Assembly: GCF_900107735.1 (NCBI RefSeq)
Contig: NZ_FNQV01000004.1
Location: forward strand, 62,001-126,000
Origin: Bowdeniella nasicola
Lineage (GTDB): Bacteria; Actinomycetota; Actinomycetes; Actinomycetales; Actinomycetaceae
Length of the DNA stretch: 64,000 bases
Reading direction: 5' to 3'
A program made the translations under genes and the position numbers. Below the pieces are notes generated by a model. That model searched no databases. It saw nothing but the letters and a program-made list of their open reading frames with translations, and was not told the DNA's origin. Below, piece by piece: positions 43,387-52,136 of this stretch (the first letter of the stretch is position 1; every line of letters begins with the position of its first letter).

Positions 43387-43814
43387 CGGGCGTCGTCGAT
43401 GCGTTCATCGATGAAGCGCTCGACGATGAGCGCGGCCTGCTGATCCAGCGCGTCCGCGATGCGGCGCTGGGACTTGCGGCGCTGTTTGGGCGTCATGACG
43501 GGCAGCATCCGCACCGAGGCTTCGATGCCGTCCAGGCGCCGCGAGAAGTCCTTCGCGGTGGCGGCCTCGCCGTGCGAATCGCTGGAGGCGATGAGGTAGC
43601 GCACCTGCTCGCGCAGCGCGGCGATGCGAGCATGCAACGTTTCCTCGCTGGACCCCTTGGTGCTCGCGACGCGACCCACGGCACGCTGGACCTGATTGAG
43701 CATGTCCGGGTGCGACTCCAGGTAGCGCATCAGCTGCGGCCCATAGTCGCGCACGACCTTCGCGACGGCCGGGCCCGCCGTCGCCGCTAACGTGATGAGT
43801 TTTTTCTTGTTCAT
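43383..43814 (-). CDS. Hypothetical helical protein
   Basis: 143 residues, basic, without signal peptide. The first 60 residues (ITLAATAGPAVAKVVRDYGPQLMRYLESHPDMLNQVQRAVG) form amphipathic helices; the rest has coiled-coil-like Arg/Glu/Ala helices (KQRRKSQRRIADALDQQAALIVERF). I do not recognise the family. Start and stop both sit in ATGA overlaps with neighbours, so it is expressed with the TIGR03085 protein before it and the DDAH-like protein after it. Confidence 0.6.
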   Translation of the reverse strand: MNKKKLITLAATAGPAVAKVVRDYGPQLMRYLESHPDMLNQVQRAVGRVASTKGSSEETLHARIAALREQVRYLIASSDSHGEAATAKDFSRRLDGIEASVRMLPVMTPKQRRKSQRRIADALDQQAALIVERFIDERIDDAR

Positions 43815-44368
43815 GGCAGGGGACGCAATTCCTCGTCGACGACGGCACTACGGCCGAGGGTAAAGAGCACAATCTCGCTGATGGGCCCGCGCACGTGGCG
43901 GGCGATCTCGCCGCGGCCGCCGCGCAGCTGGTACGTGACGGCAGTATCCGTGGCGGTGACATAGGTGGGCAGATCGGCGCCCGCGGCCAGCGTCATCGGG
44001 CCGAGGCGCCGCGCGAGCTCATCGCGATCGGCCTGGCTGAGCGCGCGCGGCCCATCACCGCGGGGGCGGCGCACATCCTCGTGGTGGACGAAGAACTCGA
44101 TCGTATTCATCGCCGCATCGGCGCGCTGCAGCAGCGCCGGCGGCCCGGCAGCGATCCGTGCAAGCAGCTCCGGGTAGCTGAGCTCGGCTCGCACGCGCGC
44201 CATCTCGGACTCAAAGCCGCTGATCAGCGCGCGCGGCCGGTTCTCCCGCACGAACAGGTGCGCGGCCAGGTCGCCCGTCGTCCAGCCCTCGCACAGCGTC
44301 GGCGCATCAGCGCCCACCTGCGCGAGCAGCGCCACGAGGGCTTGGCGTTCCCGCTGCGCGAGACTCAT
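43811..44368 (-). CDS. TIGR03085/DinB-like maleylpyruvate isomerase fold protein
   Basis: 185 residues from the ATG at 44368, which overlaps the SDR stop as ATGA. The sequence MSLAQRERQALVALLAQVGADAPTLCEGWTTGDLAAHLFVRENRP and EFFVHHEDVRR shows the metal-binding four-helix fold of TIGR03085 proteins (DinB/mycothiol-dependent isomerase relatives). Members are common in Actinobacteria and the chemistry is unknown; mycothiol use is possible. Confidence 0.85.
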   Translation of the reverse strand: MSLAQRERQALVALLAQVGADAPTLCEGWTTGDLAAHLFVRENRPRALISGFESEMARVRAELSYPELLARIAAGPPALLQRADAAMNTIEFFVHHEDVRRPRGDGPRALSQADRDELARRLGPMTLAAGADLPTYVTATDTAVTYQLRGGRGEIARHVRGPISEIVLFTLGRSAVVDEELRPLP

Positions 44369-45144
44369 AGCGACTGCACCGCCCCGCCGTCCACGCGCAG
44401 CGCCGTCCCCGTGATGTAGGCGGCCGGGCCCGAGCACAGGAAGGCGCCCGCGGCGCCGAACTCGCTCGGATCGCCATAGCGGCCCGCGGGGATCGTCGAG
44501 ATGACATCGGCGCGCACCTGCTCGGCGTCGCGCCCCTGGCGCTCAGCGCTCGCGGCATCGAGGGACTTCACGCGCTCGGTATCGATGCGCCCGGGCAGCA
44601 GGAGGTTCACGGTCACGCCGTCGGGCGCGACCTCGGCGGCGAGCGTCTTGAGGTAACCCGCGAGCGCCCCGCGCCCGAGGTTTGACAGCGCCAGATCCGG
44701 CAGCGGCGCCTGAATGCCCGACGAGCCCACGGCAAGGATGCGGCCCCAGCGTCGCTCCCGCATGCCCGGCAGCAGGCGGCGGATGAGCTCGACGTGCGGG
44801 CGCAGCAGCGAATCGATCGCGGCGCTCACGCCATCGTCGTCGACGGCATAGGCGGGCGCGGGCGGCGGCCCACCACCGTTCAGGACGAGAATATCGATAT
44901 CGCCGACGGCGGCGCGGGCGCGTTTGACGAGCTCCTCGATCGCCCCCGGCTCAGTCAAATCAGCCGCAATTCCGACGGCATCACCGCCGCGTTCGCGAAT
45001 CTCTGCGACGACCTCCTCCACGTTGTGCCGCCCATTAATGACGACGCGCACGCCCTCATCGGCGAGCGCCGTCGCGATGGCGCGCCCCAATCCCGAGGTG
45101 GAGGCGGCAACCAGCGCGCTGCGAGAACTAATGCCGAGATCCAT
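44365..45144 (-). CDS. SDR family protein with altered catalytic site
   Basis: 259 residues from the ATG at 45144, with AAAGGAG 6 bases upstream. Rossmann fold with the nucleotide loop AASTSGLGRAIA (TGxxxGxG variant), NGGGPPPAPAY and late VDGGA. The usual YxxxK is replaced: the region reads LALSNLGRGALAGYLKTLAAE, where the Tyr position is Leu/Asn. This is known for a divergent SDR group annotated as 3-oxoacyl reductase-like, whose reaction is uncertain. It heads the coupled set SDR-TIGR03085-unknown-DDAH-like, all joined by ATGA overlaps. Divergent from the GNAT gene. Confidence 0.85.
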   Translation of the reverse strand: MDLGISSRSALVAASTSGLGRAIATALADEGVRVVINGRHNVEEVVAEIRERGGDAVGIAADLTEPGAIEELVKRARAAVGDIDILVLNGGGPPPAPAYAVDDDGVSAAIDSLLRPHVELIRRLLPGMRERRWGRILAVGSSGIQAPLPDLALSNLGRGALAGYLKTLAAEVAPDGVTVNLLLPGRIDTERVKSLDAASAERQGRDAEQVRADVISTIPAGRYGDPSEFGAAGAFLCSGPAAYITGTALRVDGGAVQSL

Positions 45145-45182
45145 GTCGACTCCTTTGTGATCGCGTACCTTCACTGTAGCCG

Positions 45183-45188
45183 TAGGAT
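45183..45188 (+). promoter_or_regulatory. -10 box TAGGAT of the leaderless GNAT mRNA
   Basis: TAGGAT is 6 bases before the ATG at 45195 and no Shine-Dalgarno is present. Confidence 0.5.
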
Positions 45189-45194
45189 CGTCCT

Positions 45195-45824
45195 ATGAGG
45201 ATTTCCGAGTTCGAGGCGCTCGTGCACGATATCGTGCTGCCGGCGTTCCCGGCGAGCGAGGTGCTGCCGGCCGATGAGCTGGTGGCGGCCTTTGCGCGGG
45301 GCGATCTTGCTGTTGTCGCTGATGAGCGGCGGCGCGGGGTGGCGATCGGGACGCGCCCGAGCGATGACGTCATGCTGCTGACATGGCTCGCCGTCGGGCC
45401 GGCGGGGCGCGGGCAGGGCGTGGGAAGCGCGCTGGTGCGCGCGGCGCTTGCCGAGTGGCAGGAGCGCTTCGATCCGCTGCTCGTTCTTGGCGAGGTGGAG
45501 GATCCGGCCTATCACGCGGGATCGGCGGCGACGGGGGACCCCGCGGCGCGACTGCGGTTCTATCAGCGGCTGGGCGCCCGGCGCATCGAGCTGCCGTTCG
45601 TCATGCCGCGGGTCGCGCCCGATCAGCCACGCGTCGATCACATGCTGCTGCTCGCCCTCGGCGGGCGGGCGCTGCAGCCGCGCGATGAGCGGGCGATCGG
45701 GCCCGCGCTTGAGCGGTTCTTGCGCGCCTACGTGGCGGCCTCCGGGGAGGAGCGCGTCGACGGGAGCTATGCGGACGATATCGAGGCGATGTTCGCCGCC
45801 GCGCCGAGCGCGCGCCTCGGCTAG
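45195..45824 (+). CDS. GNAT family N-acetyltransferase
   Basis: 209 residues with the acetyl-CoA binding motif A: LLTWLAVGPAGRGQGVGSALVRAAL (Q/RxxGxG/A as RGQGVG, about 75-80). The rest follows the GNAT beta-alpha pattern, ending with an acidic tail. The acceptor is unknown. Its stop overlaps the aldose epimerase stop by 4 bases on the opposite strand. Confidence 0.8.
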   Translation: MRISEFEALVHDIVLPAFPASEVLPADELVAAFARGDLAVVADERRRGVAIGTRPSDDVMLLTWLAVGPAGRGQGVGSALVRAALAEWQERFDPLLVLGEVEDPAYHAGSAATGDPAARLRFYQRLGARRIELPFVMPRVAPDQPRVDHMLLLALGGRALQPRDERAIGPALERFLRAYVAASGEERVDGSYADDIEAMFAAAPSARLG

Positions 45825-46711
45825 ATCGCCGAAATCGAGCAGGCCAGGCTGAGGTGCTCGCGCGCCTGCAACACGTCCGGCGCCAGATCGCCCGATGCTA
45901 GGGCGTTGAAGGCGCCGGGCGCGCACGTCATCGGCTCGATCGCCACACCGTCGCGGTTGTCCGGCCCCGGCCGGTCGGAGGTAAAGACCTGCAGCCAGGG
46001 CGCCTCGGTGATAAGGCGCACCCCGTGCCCGTCGCGCGCATCGCGCAGCTCGATGACGCCATCGAGCGGGTCCGTGTAGGCGGTATCGAGGCTGACGCCC
46101 GCGAGCGAGCGCGCCTCGCGCAGGTCGGCCGGCCCACCATCGAGCGGCGTGAGCTCGCCCGGCAGCATGCGTTCGCCCACGCTCGGGTAGAGCGTTGCGT
46201 AGGGAATGCGCGCCGTGAGGTCATCCACGCGCGCGCCGCCCACCGTCAGATACGGGTGGAAGCCGAGGCCGATCGGCGTCGGCCCCGCCATCGCATACGC
46301 CGTTAGCACGACGTCCAGCCCGGCATCGCTCAACCGGTACGTCGCCTCGAGCAGCACCTGGTGCGGGTAGCCGTCCTGCGCGGGAATTTCCGCGACGAGG
46401 CTCAGCGCGTCCACTTCATGCTCGACGACGGTAAACGGGCTCCAGCACGCGAGGCCGTGCAGCGCGTGGCCGCGCTCCGGCTCGGTGATCGCGAGCTGGT
46501 GCTCGACGCCGCCAAAGCGGTAGCGGCCGTCGATGACGCGGTTGGGCCAGGGCGCGAGCAGCGCGCCGCGATAGTAGGGCCGGATTTGCTCGCTCGTGAA
46601 CGGGACGATGAGGTCCTCGCCGCGGTAGGTCAGCGAGGCGAGCGATCCACCTACGCCGCTCACCGTGGCGCGGTAGTCCCCCGCCGCGATCTCGTGTGCA
46701 GGCCACATCAT
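45821..46711 (-). CDS. Aldose 1-epimerase family protein
   Basis: 296 residues. Galactose mutarotase-like beta-sandwich with RGALLAPWPNRVIDGRYRF (conserved substrate-binding Asn-Arg), HALHGLACW (catalytic His) and GLGFHPYL (second His), then the catalytic Glu in GVAIEPMTCAPGAFN. It interconverts sugar anomers or acts on a related hexose phosphate. ATG 46711 overlaps the stop of the fused kinase-dehydrogenase gene (ATGA), so it is part of that acid-sugar locus. Confidence 0.85.
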   Translation of the reverse strand: MMWPAHEIAAGDYRATVSGVGGSLASLTYRGEDLIVPFTSEQIRPYYRGALLAPWPNRVIDGRYRFGGVEHQLAITEPERGHALHGLACWSPFTVVEHEVDALSLVAEIPAQDGYPHQVLLEATYRLSDAGLDVVLTAYAMAGPTPIGLGFHPYLTVGGARVDDLTARIPYATLYPSVGERMLPGELTPLDGGPADLREARSLAGVSLDTAYTDPLDGVIELRDARDGHGVRLITEAPWLQVFTSDRPGPDNRDGVAIEPMTCAPGAFNALASGDLAPDVLQAREHLSLACSISAI

Positions 46712-49080
46712 AGCTCGGGCTCCAGGAGGTTAATGATGGCGGAATCGTCGGCCTCGCCGAGGCCGGCGCGGCTGGCAAGGAGGAACATCTGCTCGGCGAG
46801 GCCCGCAAGCGGCGCCCCGACGCCCGCATGGTAGGCCGTTGCCGCGACGATCCCGAGGTCCTTCGTCATGACGGCCAGCGGGTTGTGCACGCGCGCACCG
46901 CCCGCCATCCGCTCGGCGCGCTCCGTCGTCACGAACGAGGCCGTATCGGCAAGGGCGAGGAAATCGACGACGGCCTCGCGCTCCAGCCCGAGGGCGCTTG
47001 CCAGCGAGAGAGACTCCGCCGTGGCGAGGACCTGGACGCCCGCCAGCAGCTGGTTGACGATCTTCATGGCCTGGCCATCGCCCGGCGCGGTTCCGACGTG
47101 CACGATCCGGGCGGCGAGGGCGTCGAGCACCTCGTGCGCGGCGGCGAGGGTGGCGGCCTCGGCGCCCACCGCGATGAGCAGCTCGCCGCGACGGGCGCGA
47201 TCCGGCCCACCCGAGACGGGCGCATCCAGGAGGTGGATTTGGCGCTCAGCGAGACGTTCGGCGAGCTCGCGGGCCTCGGCGACGCCGATGGTGGAGCACA
47301 GCACAACGATGGCGCCCGCGGGCAAATGCTCGACGAGGGCGTCATCAAATAGCGCGCGGGTCACCTGCTCGGCGTCTCGCAGGTTGAGCAGGACGAGGCT
47401 CGCGCCGTCGACGGCCTCGCTGCCGGATAGGGCCGTTGTCACGCCGTGGGGGCGCGCGAGTTCGATGCGGGCCGGGTCCACGTCATAGCCGACGACGGAA
47501 AAGCGTTCCGCGAGGCAGGCGGCGATCGGCAGGCCGGTGGCGCCGAGGCCAATGACGGCAAGGTGCTTATCCGGCGATGCGGCGATCTGGTCCGATGTGG
47601 CGCTGCCGGGCGATGCGCTGCCGGGGGCGAGCGGCGTGCTCGTCGGGGCGACGAACGGGGCCGGGCGGGGCGGGATGGGGACGTTCGCGGCGATGTCGAC
47701 GACGTCGGCGAGGGACTCGTCGTCGCCGATCGAACCCGCGTACACCGCGAAGGGGACGCCTTCCGCTGGGCCGGATTCCGCCTGCCACAGCGAGACCGCG
47801 CCCGGCAGCAGCGGGCCGCGCACCCAGGCGCGGCGCACGCCGAGGGCGCGGGCGACCGTCGTGGCAATGGCGCCGCCGCGCGAAACCACGAAGCGCAGCG
47901 GCCGGGCCGCCACGATCCCGCGCACGATCGCGAGCAGGCCCGAGGCAATGCGCTCATCGAGCGAGTAGTCGGCATCGCCCGAGGAGCCCTCGCGCGAGAA
48001 CCGCAAGACGACGTGCTCATCGGCCTGGGCGGCGCGCGCGATGACCTCGTCGATATGCATGGCGCGCCGCTGATCGATGAGCGCCGGGAGCTTGATCTCG
48101 ACCTCGCGCAGCCCGCGTCGGCGCCGCAGCGCCCGCAGCTGGCGGTAGGTCAGCCCGCTCGCCTTGCCGACGATGACGAGCCCGTGCTTGGCGCCCTCGG
48201 CCTTGCCGCCCTCGCGCAGCGCCTCGACGTCGGAGGCGCGCAGCGGCGGCGGGGTGTCCTGGCCGAGATAGGCGCGGATGAACTGCGGCGCGACGCGGAA
48301 CAGGAAGCGCCGGCCGCGCTCCTCGGCCGCATACAGCGCGAGCGCGAGTTGGCGCAGATCCTCCTCGCATACCGCGTCGACAACAACGGGGATGCCGCCG
48401 GAGGCCCGCAGCAGCAGCTCGGGCGCGGCGCCGGAGCGCAGTTCGGCGAGCGTGATGCGCACGACCTCGGTGATGCGCCCGCCCGTGCGCTGCTCGATCC
48501 ACTCCGGAATGGAGGAGGTATCAAAGCCGAAGACGGGATCGTCGGCAAACTCGGTGGCGGCGACGGGATGGTAGAGCTCGCCCTCGCCGCGCACGTAGTG
48601 AGTGGAGTCGACGGTGATGCGGCCCGCGTCGGGAAATGCGGGGCAGATGATGAGGGCGTCGATCTCGTGGCCGGCGTCGGCGGCAAGGCAGGAGGCGACG
48701 ACGTCGGTCTCTAGCGGGTAGTGCCCGCGCAGCGTCGAATCGGAGCGCAGCGCGAAGTCGATGTCGACGCCGAGCTCGGCGGCGGCGGCGAGGGCGGCGC
48801 GGGTGACGTCGAAATCGCGGTCCTCCGTCTCGGCGGCGCTCATTGCGCGTGTGCCGGTCATGACGTGGATGCCGGGGGCGCCGGTGGCAAGGGCCCAGCG
48901 CAGGTCCTCCACCGACCACGCGGTTGTCACCGGGAGATTCGCGATGGATTGCGTGCCGGAGGCGTGATCATCGAGGACGACGAGTTGGCGGGTGCGGCCG
49001 GTGCGCGCGTGCTGAACGTCGCGGGCGGTGACGGCGGGGGCGGCGGGGTAGGGCGCGAGTAGCTCGGATAGCGTCGGCAC
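46708..49080 (-). CDS. Fusion of four-carbon acid sugar kinase (DUF1537) and 3-hydroxyisobutyrate-type dehydrogenase
   Basis: 790 residues from the GTG at 49080, with AAGGAG 8 bases upstream; the frame stays open for 110 codons beyond but is low in conserved sequence. Residues 1 to about 460 are the DUF1537 kinase (DDHASGTQS near 50; RSDSTLRGHYPLE; RGGAIATTVA near the ATP site). A Pro/Ala/Ser linker (about 460-500) leads to a beta-hydroxyacid dehydrogenase: VIGLGATGLP (NAD loop), DAPVSGGP and the catalytic Lys in GQAMKIVNQL. By homology with OtnK and LtnD it would oxidise L-threonate or D-erythronate and phosphorylate the 3-oxo-acid. The split homologues are at 57698-60045. Confidence 0.85.
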   Translation of the reverse strand: MPTLSELLAPYPAAPAVTARDVQHARTGRTRQLVVLDDHASGTQSIANLPVTTAWSVEDLRWALATGAPGIHVMTGTRAMSAAETEDRDFDVTRAALAAAAELGVDIDFALRSDSTLRGHYPLETDVVASCLAADAGHEIDALIICPAFPDAGRITVDSTHYVRGEGELYHPVAATEFADDPVFGFDTSSIPEWIEQRTGGRITEVVRITLAELRSGAAPELLLRASGGIPVVVDAVCEEDLRQLALALYAAEERGRRFLFRVAPQFIRAYLGQDTPPPLRASDVEALREGGKAEGAKHGLVIVGKASGLTYRQLRALRRRRGLREVEIKLPALIDQRRAMHIDEVIARAAQADEHVVLRFSREGSSGDADYSLDERIASGLLAIVRGIVAARPLRFVVSRGGAIATTVARALGVRRAWVRGPLLPGAVSLWQAESGPAEGVPFAVYAGSIGDDESLADVVDIAANVPIPPRPAPFVAPTSTPLAPGSASPGSATSDQIAASPDKHLAVIGLGATGLPIAACLAERFSVVGYDVDPARIELARPHGVTTALSGSEAVDGASLVLLNLRDAEQVTRALFDDALVEHLPAGAIVVLCSTIGVAEARELAERLAERQIHLLDAPVSGGPDRARRGELLIAVGAEAATLAAAHEVLDALAARIVHVGTAPGDGQAMKIVNQLLAGVQVLATAESLSLASALGLEREAVVDFLALADTASFVTTERAERMAGGARVHNPLAVMTKDLGIVAATAYHAGVGAPLAGLAEQMFLLASRAGLGEADDSAIINLLEPEL

Positions 49081-49145
49081 GAGTGGACTCCTTGTAGCGG
49101 TATCGCGTCCATTATGCCCGCCGGGTGCGGCCGCAGCCTGGGGCC

Positions 49146-49733
49146 TTAGGCCATGGCGTGGGGGCGCCCGAGCGCGGCGCGCAGCAGCACGAGCGTTGTT
49201 TCCGTCACCTCGGCAAGGTCCGCTCCGTCGACGACGGCGCGGGCGGCGGCATCGATCATGCCCTGGACGAGCTGGGCGGCGAGGGTGGCATCGGGCGCCT
49301 TGCAATCCTGGGCGATGGCGCGCAGCGGCGCGAGGAGGCGTTCGTGCCACTCGCGCAGCTCGTCGCGATGGGATTCGGGGATGGCGCTGGAATCGACGAG
49401 GCCCGCGCAATAGCCGGTGGCGGCCGAGGCGAGCGAGGTGCGCACGTAGGCTTCGATCTGCGCCATCGGGCCGGGGCCGGCCTCGGCGATGGCGGCCTCG
49501 AGGTCGTGCACGGTTTGCGCCATGAGGTGCTCGAGGGCGCCGATGAGCAGATCGGCGCTGGAGGGGTAGTAGTGGTAGACGGCCGTGCGGGAGATGGTGG
49601 CGCGCTTGGCGACGGCGGCGGGGGTCAGCGCCTGCGGGCCGCCCTCGATTAGGAGGTCAGCGGCCGCTTGCAAGACCTGCTCTTCGCGCATCGCACGATG
49701 CTCGGCGACCGTCGACGCCTCAATCTTCGGCAC
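49146..49733 (-). CDS. TetR family regulator, probable repressor of the MFS pump
   Basis: 195 residues. The N-terminal HTH is typical: EEQVLQAAADLLIEGGPQALTPAAVAKRATISRTAVYHYYPSSADLL (about 17-63). The C-terminal ligand domain is variable. GTG start with GAGGAGG close upstream. It is divergent from the MFS gene, with an inverted repeat in the intergenic region, so it most likely represses the pump and is released by the pump's drug. It ends 66 bases before the fused kinase gene, but reads in the same direction. Confidence 0.9.
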   Translation of the reverse strand: MPKIEASTVAEHRAMREEQVLQAAADLLIEGGPQALTPAAVAKRATISRTAVYHYYPSSADLLIGALEHLMAQTVHDLEAAIAEAGPGPMAQIEAYVRTSLASAATGYCAGLVDSSAIPESHRDELREWHERLLAPLRAIAQDCKAPDATLAAQLVQGMIDAAARAVVDGADLAEVTETTLVLLRAALGRPHAMA

Positions 49734-49783
49734 GTTGCCTCCTCGAGTTGGGTATATCGCATTCTAAGCCGTCAGCGCGCATC

Positions 49784-49804
49784 TTTTCTGACAGGGCGTC
49801 AAAA
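49784..49804. promoter_or_regulatory. Upstream inverted repeat in the TetR/MFS control region
   Basis: TTTTCTGAC (49784-49792) and GTCAAAA (49798-49804) form an imperfect inverted repeat around agggc, with the core TGAC-N5-GTCA. It could be a second TetR contact or contain the -35 (ctgaca). Confidence 0.35.
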
Positions 49805-49829
49805 TGTTATCGTCAGTATGTCGATAAGA
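49805..49829. promoter_or_regulatory. Candidate TetR operator
   Basis: Arms TGTTATCGTCA (49805-49815) and TGTCGATAAGA (49819-49829) match at 9 of 11 positions as an inverted repeat around gta, just before the MFS Shine-Dalgarno. The 11-3-11 architecture is typical for TetR family operators. Confidence 0.55.
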
Positions 49830-49840
49830 AGGAGACGGCG

Positions 49841-51379
49841 ATGGACAAACGTTGGTGGGCGCTCGCGGCGATTGCGCTGGGCGTCGCGCTCGTCATTATG
49901 GACGCGACCATCGCTAACGTCGCGCTGCCCGTCGTCATTCGTGACCTGGCCTTGACCAGCTCGGACGCGCAGTGGGTCAACGCGATCTACTCGCTCGTCT
50001 TTGCCTCGCTCATCATCACCGCGGGGCGCGCGGGCGATGTGTTCGGGCGGCGCACCATGGCCGCCGTCGGCCTCGCCATCTTCATGGCCGCCTCGCTCGC
50101 GGCCGGCAGCGCGAACGGGCCCGGCTTCCTCATCGCGGCCCGCACGATCCAGGGCATCGGCGCCGCCTGCGTCCTGCCCGCGACGCTGTCCAGCATCAAT
50201 GCCATGTTCCGCGGCAAGGACCGCTCCATCGCCTTCGCCGTCTACGGCTCGATGATCGGTGGCATGGCGGCCGTCGGCCCCCTCGTCGGCGGCTGGCTCG
50301 CGACCGAGGTGACGTGGCGCTGGGCGTTCTGGCTCAACATCCCCTTCGGCCTGCTCGCGCTCGCCGGGCTGCTCGCCTTCGCGCCGAACACGCGCGATGA
50401 GCGCTCCCAGGCGTCGTTCGACGTCCTCGGCGTCATCCTCGCCTCGCTCGCGATGGGCGCCATCGTCTTCGCCCTCATCGAGGCATCCAGCTTCGGCTGG
50501 TGGCGCGGCGCCGACGGCGCGCTCTCGCCCATCACGCCCACCCTCATCGCGGGCCTTGTGCTGCTCGCAGTCTTCGTCGTCGTCGAATATCGGCGCGATC
50601 GGGCGGGCAAGCCCGTCCTCGTGCACCTGGCGCTGTTTCGGGTGCGCACCTTCAGCCTCGGGGTGAGCACGGCGTTCCTCGTCTCGCTCGGCGAATTCGG
50701 GCTGCTGTTCGTGCTGCCGCTGCTGCTGCAGGGCGCGCTCGGCTACGACACGCTCGGCACCGGCTGGCTCATGATGGCGCTCGCGGCCGGCACGTTCGTG
50801 GCCTCGGGGCTGGTCCCCCACCTCGTGAAGTCCTGGGGCAAGACGGCCGTCATTCGCGTCGGGCTCATCATCGAGGCCGCGGCCGTTGGCGCGTTGGCGC
50901 TCGCGACGCCGGCGTCCGCGCTCGTCATGGCGATCGCGCTGTTCAGTTACGGGGTGGGCGTCGGCCTTGCGAACGCGCAGCTGACCGATACGACGATGCA
51001 GGACGTGCCCGTCGAGAAATCCGGCATGGCCTCCGGGCTGCAGACGACGATTCGGCAGCTCGGCTCGGCGATGGGCATCGCGGTGCTGGGCGGGCTCATG
51101 ATCGGCCAGCTCACGACGCACACCGAGCAGCGGCTGACCGATGCGGGCGTGCCGCCGGCGCAGGTGGAGCAGGTCTCCACGGCCGTGCACGACTCCGTCG
51201 GCGCCGCCATTCCGGCGATTTCGCAGCGCTCGCCCGAGGCCGGCAAGGCCGCTGCCGATTCGCTCATCGACGCCGCGCGGCTGACCGTCGGGATCGGCGC
51301 GGGCATCCTGCTGATCGGCGTGGCGGCGTCGTTTGCGCTGCCGGCGAGCCGTCGGGAGGACGAGGCTGCGCGCACTTAA
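49841..51379 (+). CDS. MFS drug exporter, DHA2 family (14 helices)
   Basis: 512 residues with 14 predicted membrane helices. Motif A GRAGDVFGRRTM after helix 2 and the DHA2 opening MDATIANVALPVV are clear; motif C falls in YGSMIGGMAAVGPLVGGWLA. Proton-driven efflux of hydrophobic or cationic drugs. AAGGAG is 6-7 bases before the ATG at 49841; the open frame extends upstream through the operator. The divergent TetR gene is its likely repressor. The 69 bases after its stop (51380-51448) contain no feature. Confidence 0.9.
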   Translation: MDKRWWALAAIALGVALVIMDATIANVALPVVIRDLALTSSDAQWVNAIYSLVFASLIITAGRAGDVFGRRTMAAVGLAIFMAASLAAGSANGPGFLIAARTIQGIGAACVLPATLSSINAMFRGKDRSIAFAVYGSMIGGMAAVGPLVGGWLATEVTWRWAFWLNIPFGLLALAGLLAFAPNTRDERSQASFDVLGVILASLAMGAIVFALIEASSFGWWRGADGALSPITPTLIAGLVLLAVFVVVEYRRDRAGKPVLVHLALFRVRTFSLGVSTAFLVSLGEFGLLFVLPLLLQGALGYDTLGTGWLMMALAAGTFVASGLVPHLVKSWGKTAVIRVGLIIEAAAVGALALATPASALVMAIALFSYGVGVGLANAQLTDTTMQDVPVEKSGMASGLQTTIRQLGSAMGIAVLGGLMIGQLTTHTEQRLTDAGVPPAQVEQVSTAVHDSVGAAIPAISQRSPEAGKAAADSLIDAARLTVGIGAGILLIGVAASFALPASRREDEAART

Positions 51380-51448
51380 GCGTCTGCTCGTCCCCGGCCG
51401 CGGACAAGACGCGCAGTATCGCGGCGAGTCGACGCACTACCGCCAGTA

Positions 51449-52136
51449 TCACTGCCGAGGAGTTCTTCGCGCAGCAGGGCGGTAGGCAGAGACCGTCGGA
51501 TCGCCCTTGAGCGCGAACCGCCAGGGATAGCGCTCCGCCTCGCCGCCCGGCCCCGCAACGCCCGTGCGACCCGTCGCGACATACGCATCAAGGGGCTGCG
51601 TCGGCAGCCAGAGTTCGTATCGATTGCTCAGCGGTGCGCCATCGTCGGCGCGGGTCAGGCCGAGCGCCGCCGCGAGATTGCCCGGACCGCGCGCGAGCTG
51701 CGCGTCGGGGATAAGCGGGCCAGACGTGCCGGCATCCCGAGGCGTGCGGGCGGGCCGGGATGAGCGCGCAGTGCGGGCGAGGCGCAGCTCGATCCGGCGC
51801 GCGCGGGCCACCTCGATCCCCTCGACGATCTCGCCCGCCCGCAGCAAAATCGCCCCGACGTCGCCCGCCTCGTGCGCGACGATGTTCACGGCGTGATGCA
51901 TCCCGTAAGAAAAATAGACGTAAATAATGCCCGGGTTCGCCCGCCATGACGCGGGTGCGCGGCGTGATCCGCCGGTAGGCATGCGAGCCCGGGTCGGCCA
52001 GGCCGCAGTAGGCCTCGACCTCCGTGAGCCGCACCGCCACGTCGGCAACGCGAAACACCCCGCCGAGCAACCGCGGCGCGAGCGCGACCGGATCGCGCGA
52101 AAGATCGGCGGGCGTCGCCCGCGTCAGCTCTGCCAT
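51449..52136 (-). pseudogene. DNA-3-methyladenine (alkyladenine) glycosylase gene with a one-base insertion
   Basis: The first 71 residues read MAELTRATPADLSRDPVALA ... LTEVEAYCGLADPGSHAYRRITPRTRVMAGEPGH in one frame, with the catalytic Glu in EVEAY. After that the frame degenerates, while the next frame continues perfectly with IYVYFSYGMHHAVNIVAHE and on to a normal end (ERYPWRFALKGDPTVSAYR). One extra T in CATTATT (51924-51927, minus strand) versus CATATT accounts for it. Corrected, it would be a complete AAG family enzyme (about 229 residues) that excises alkylated purines. It overlaps the LLM gene by 13 bases. Recent inactivation or a sequencing error. Confidence 0.8.

Noticed and set aside
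49081-49410. 110-codon N-terminal extension of the fused kinase-dehydrogenase
   Set aside because: It is Arg/Pro/Ala-rich with no conservation-like pattern, runs antisense through the TetR gene, and AAGGAG directly precedes the GTG at 49080.
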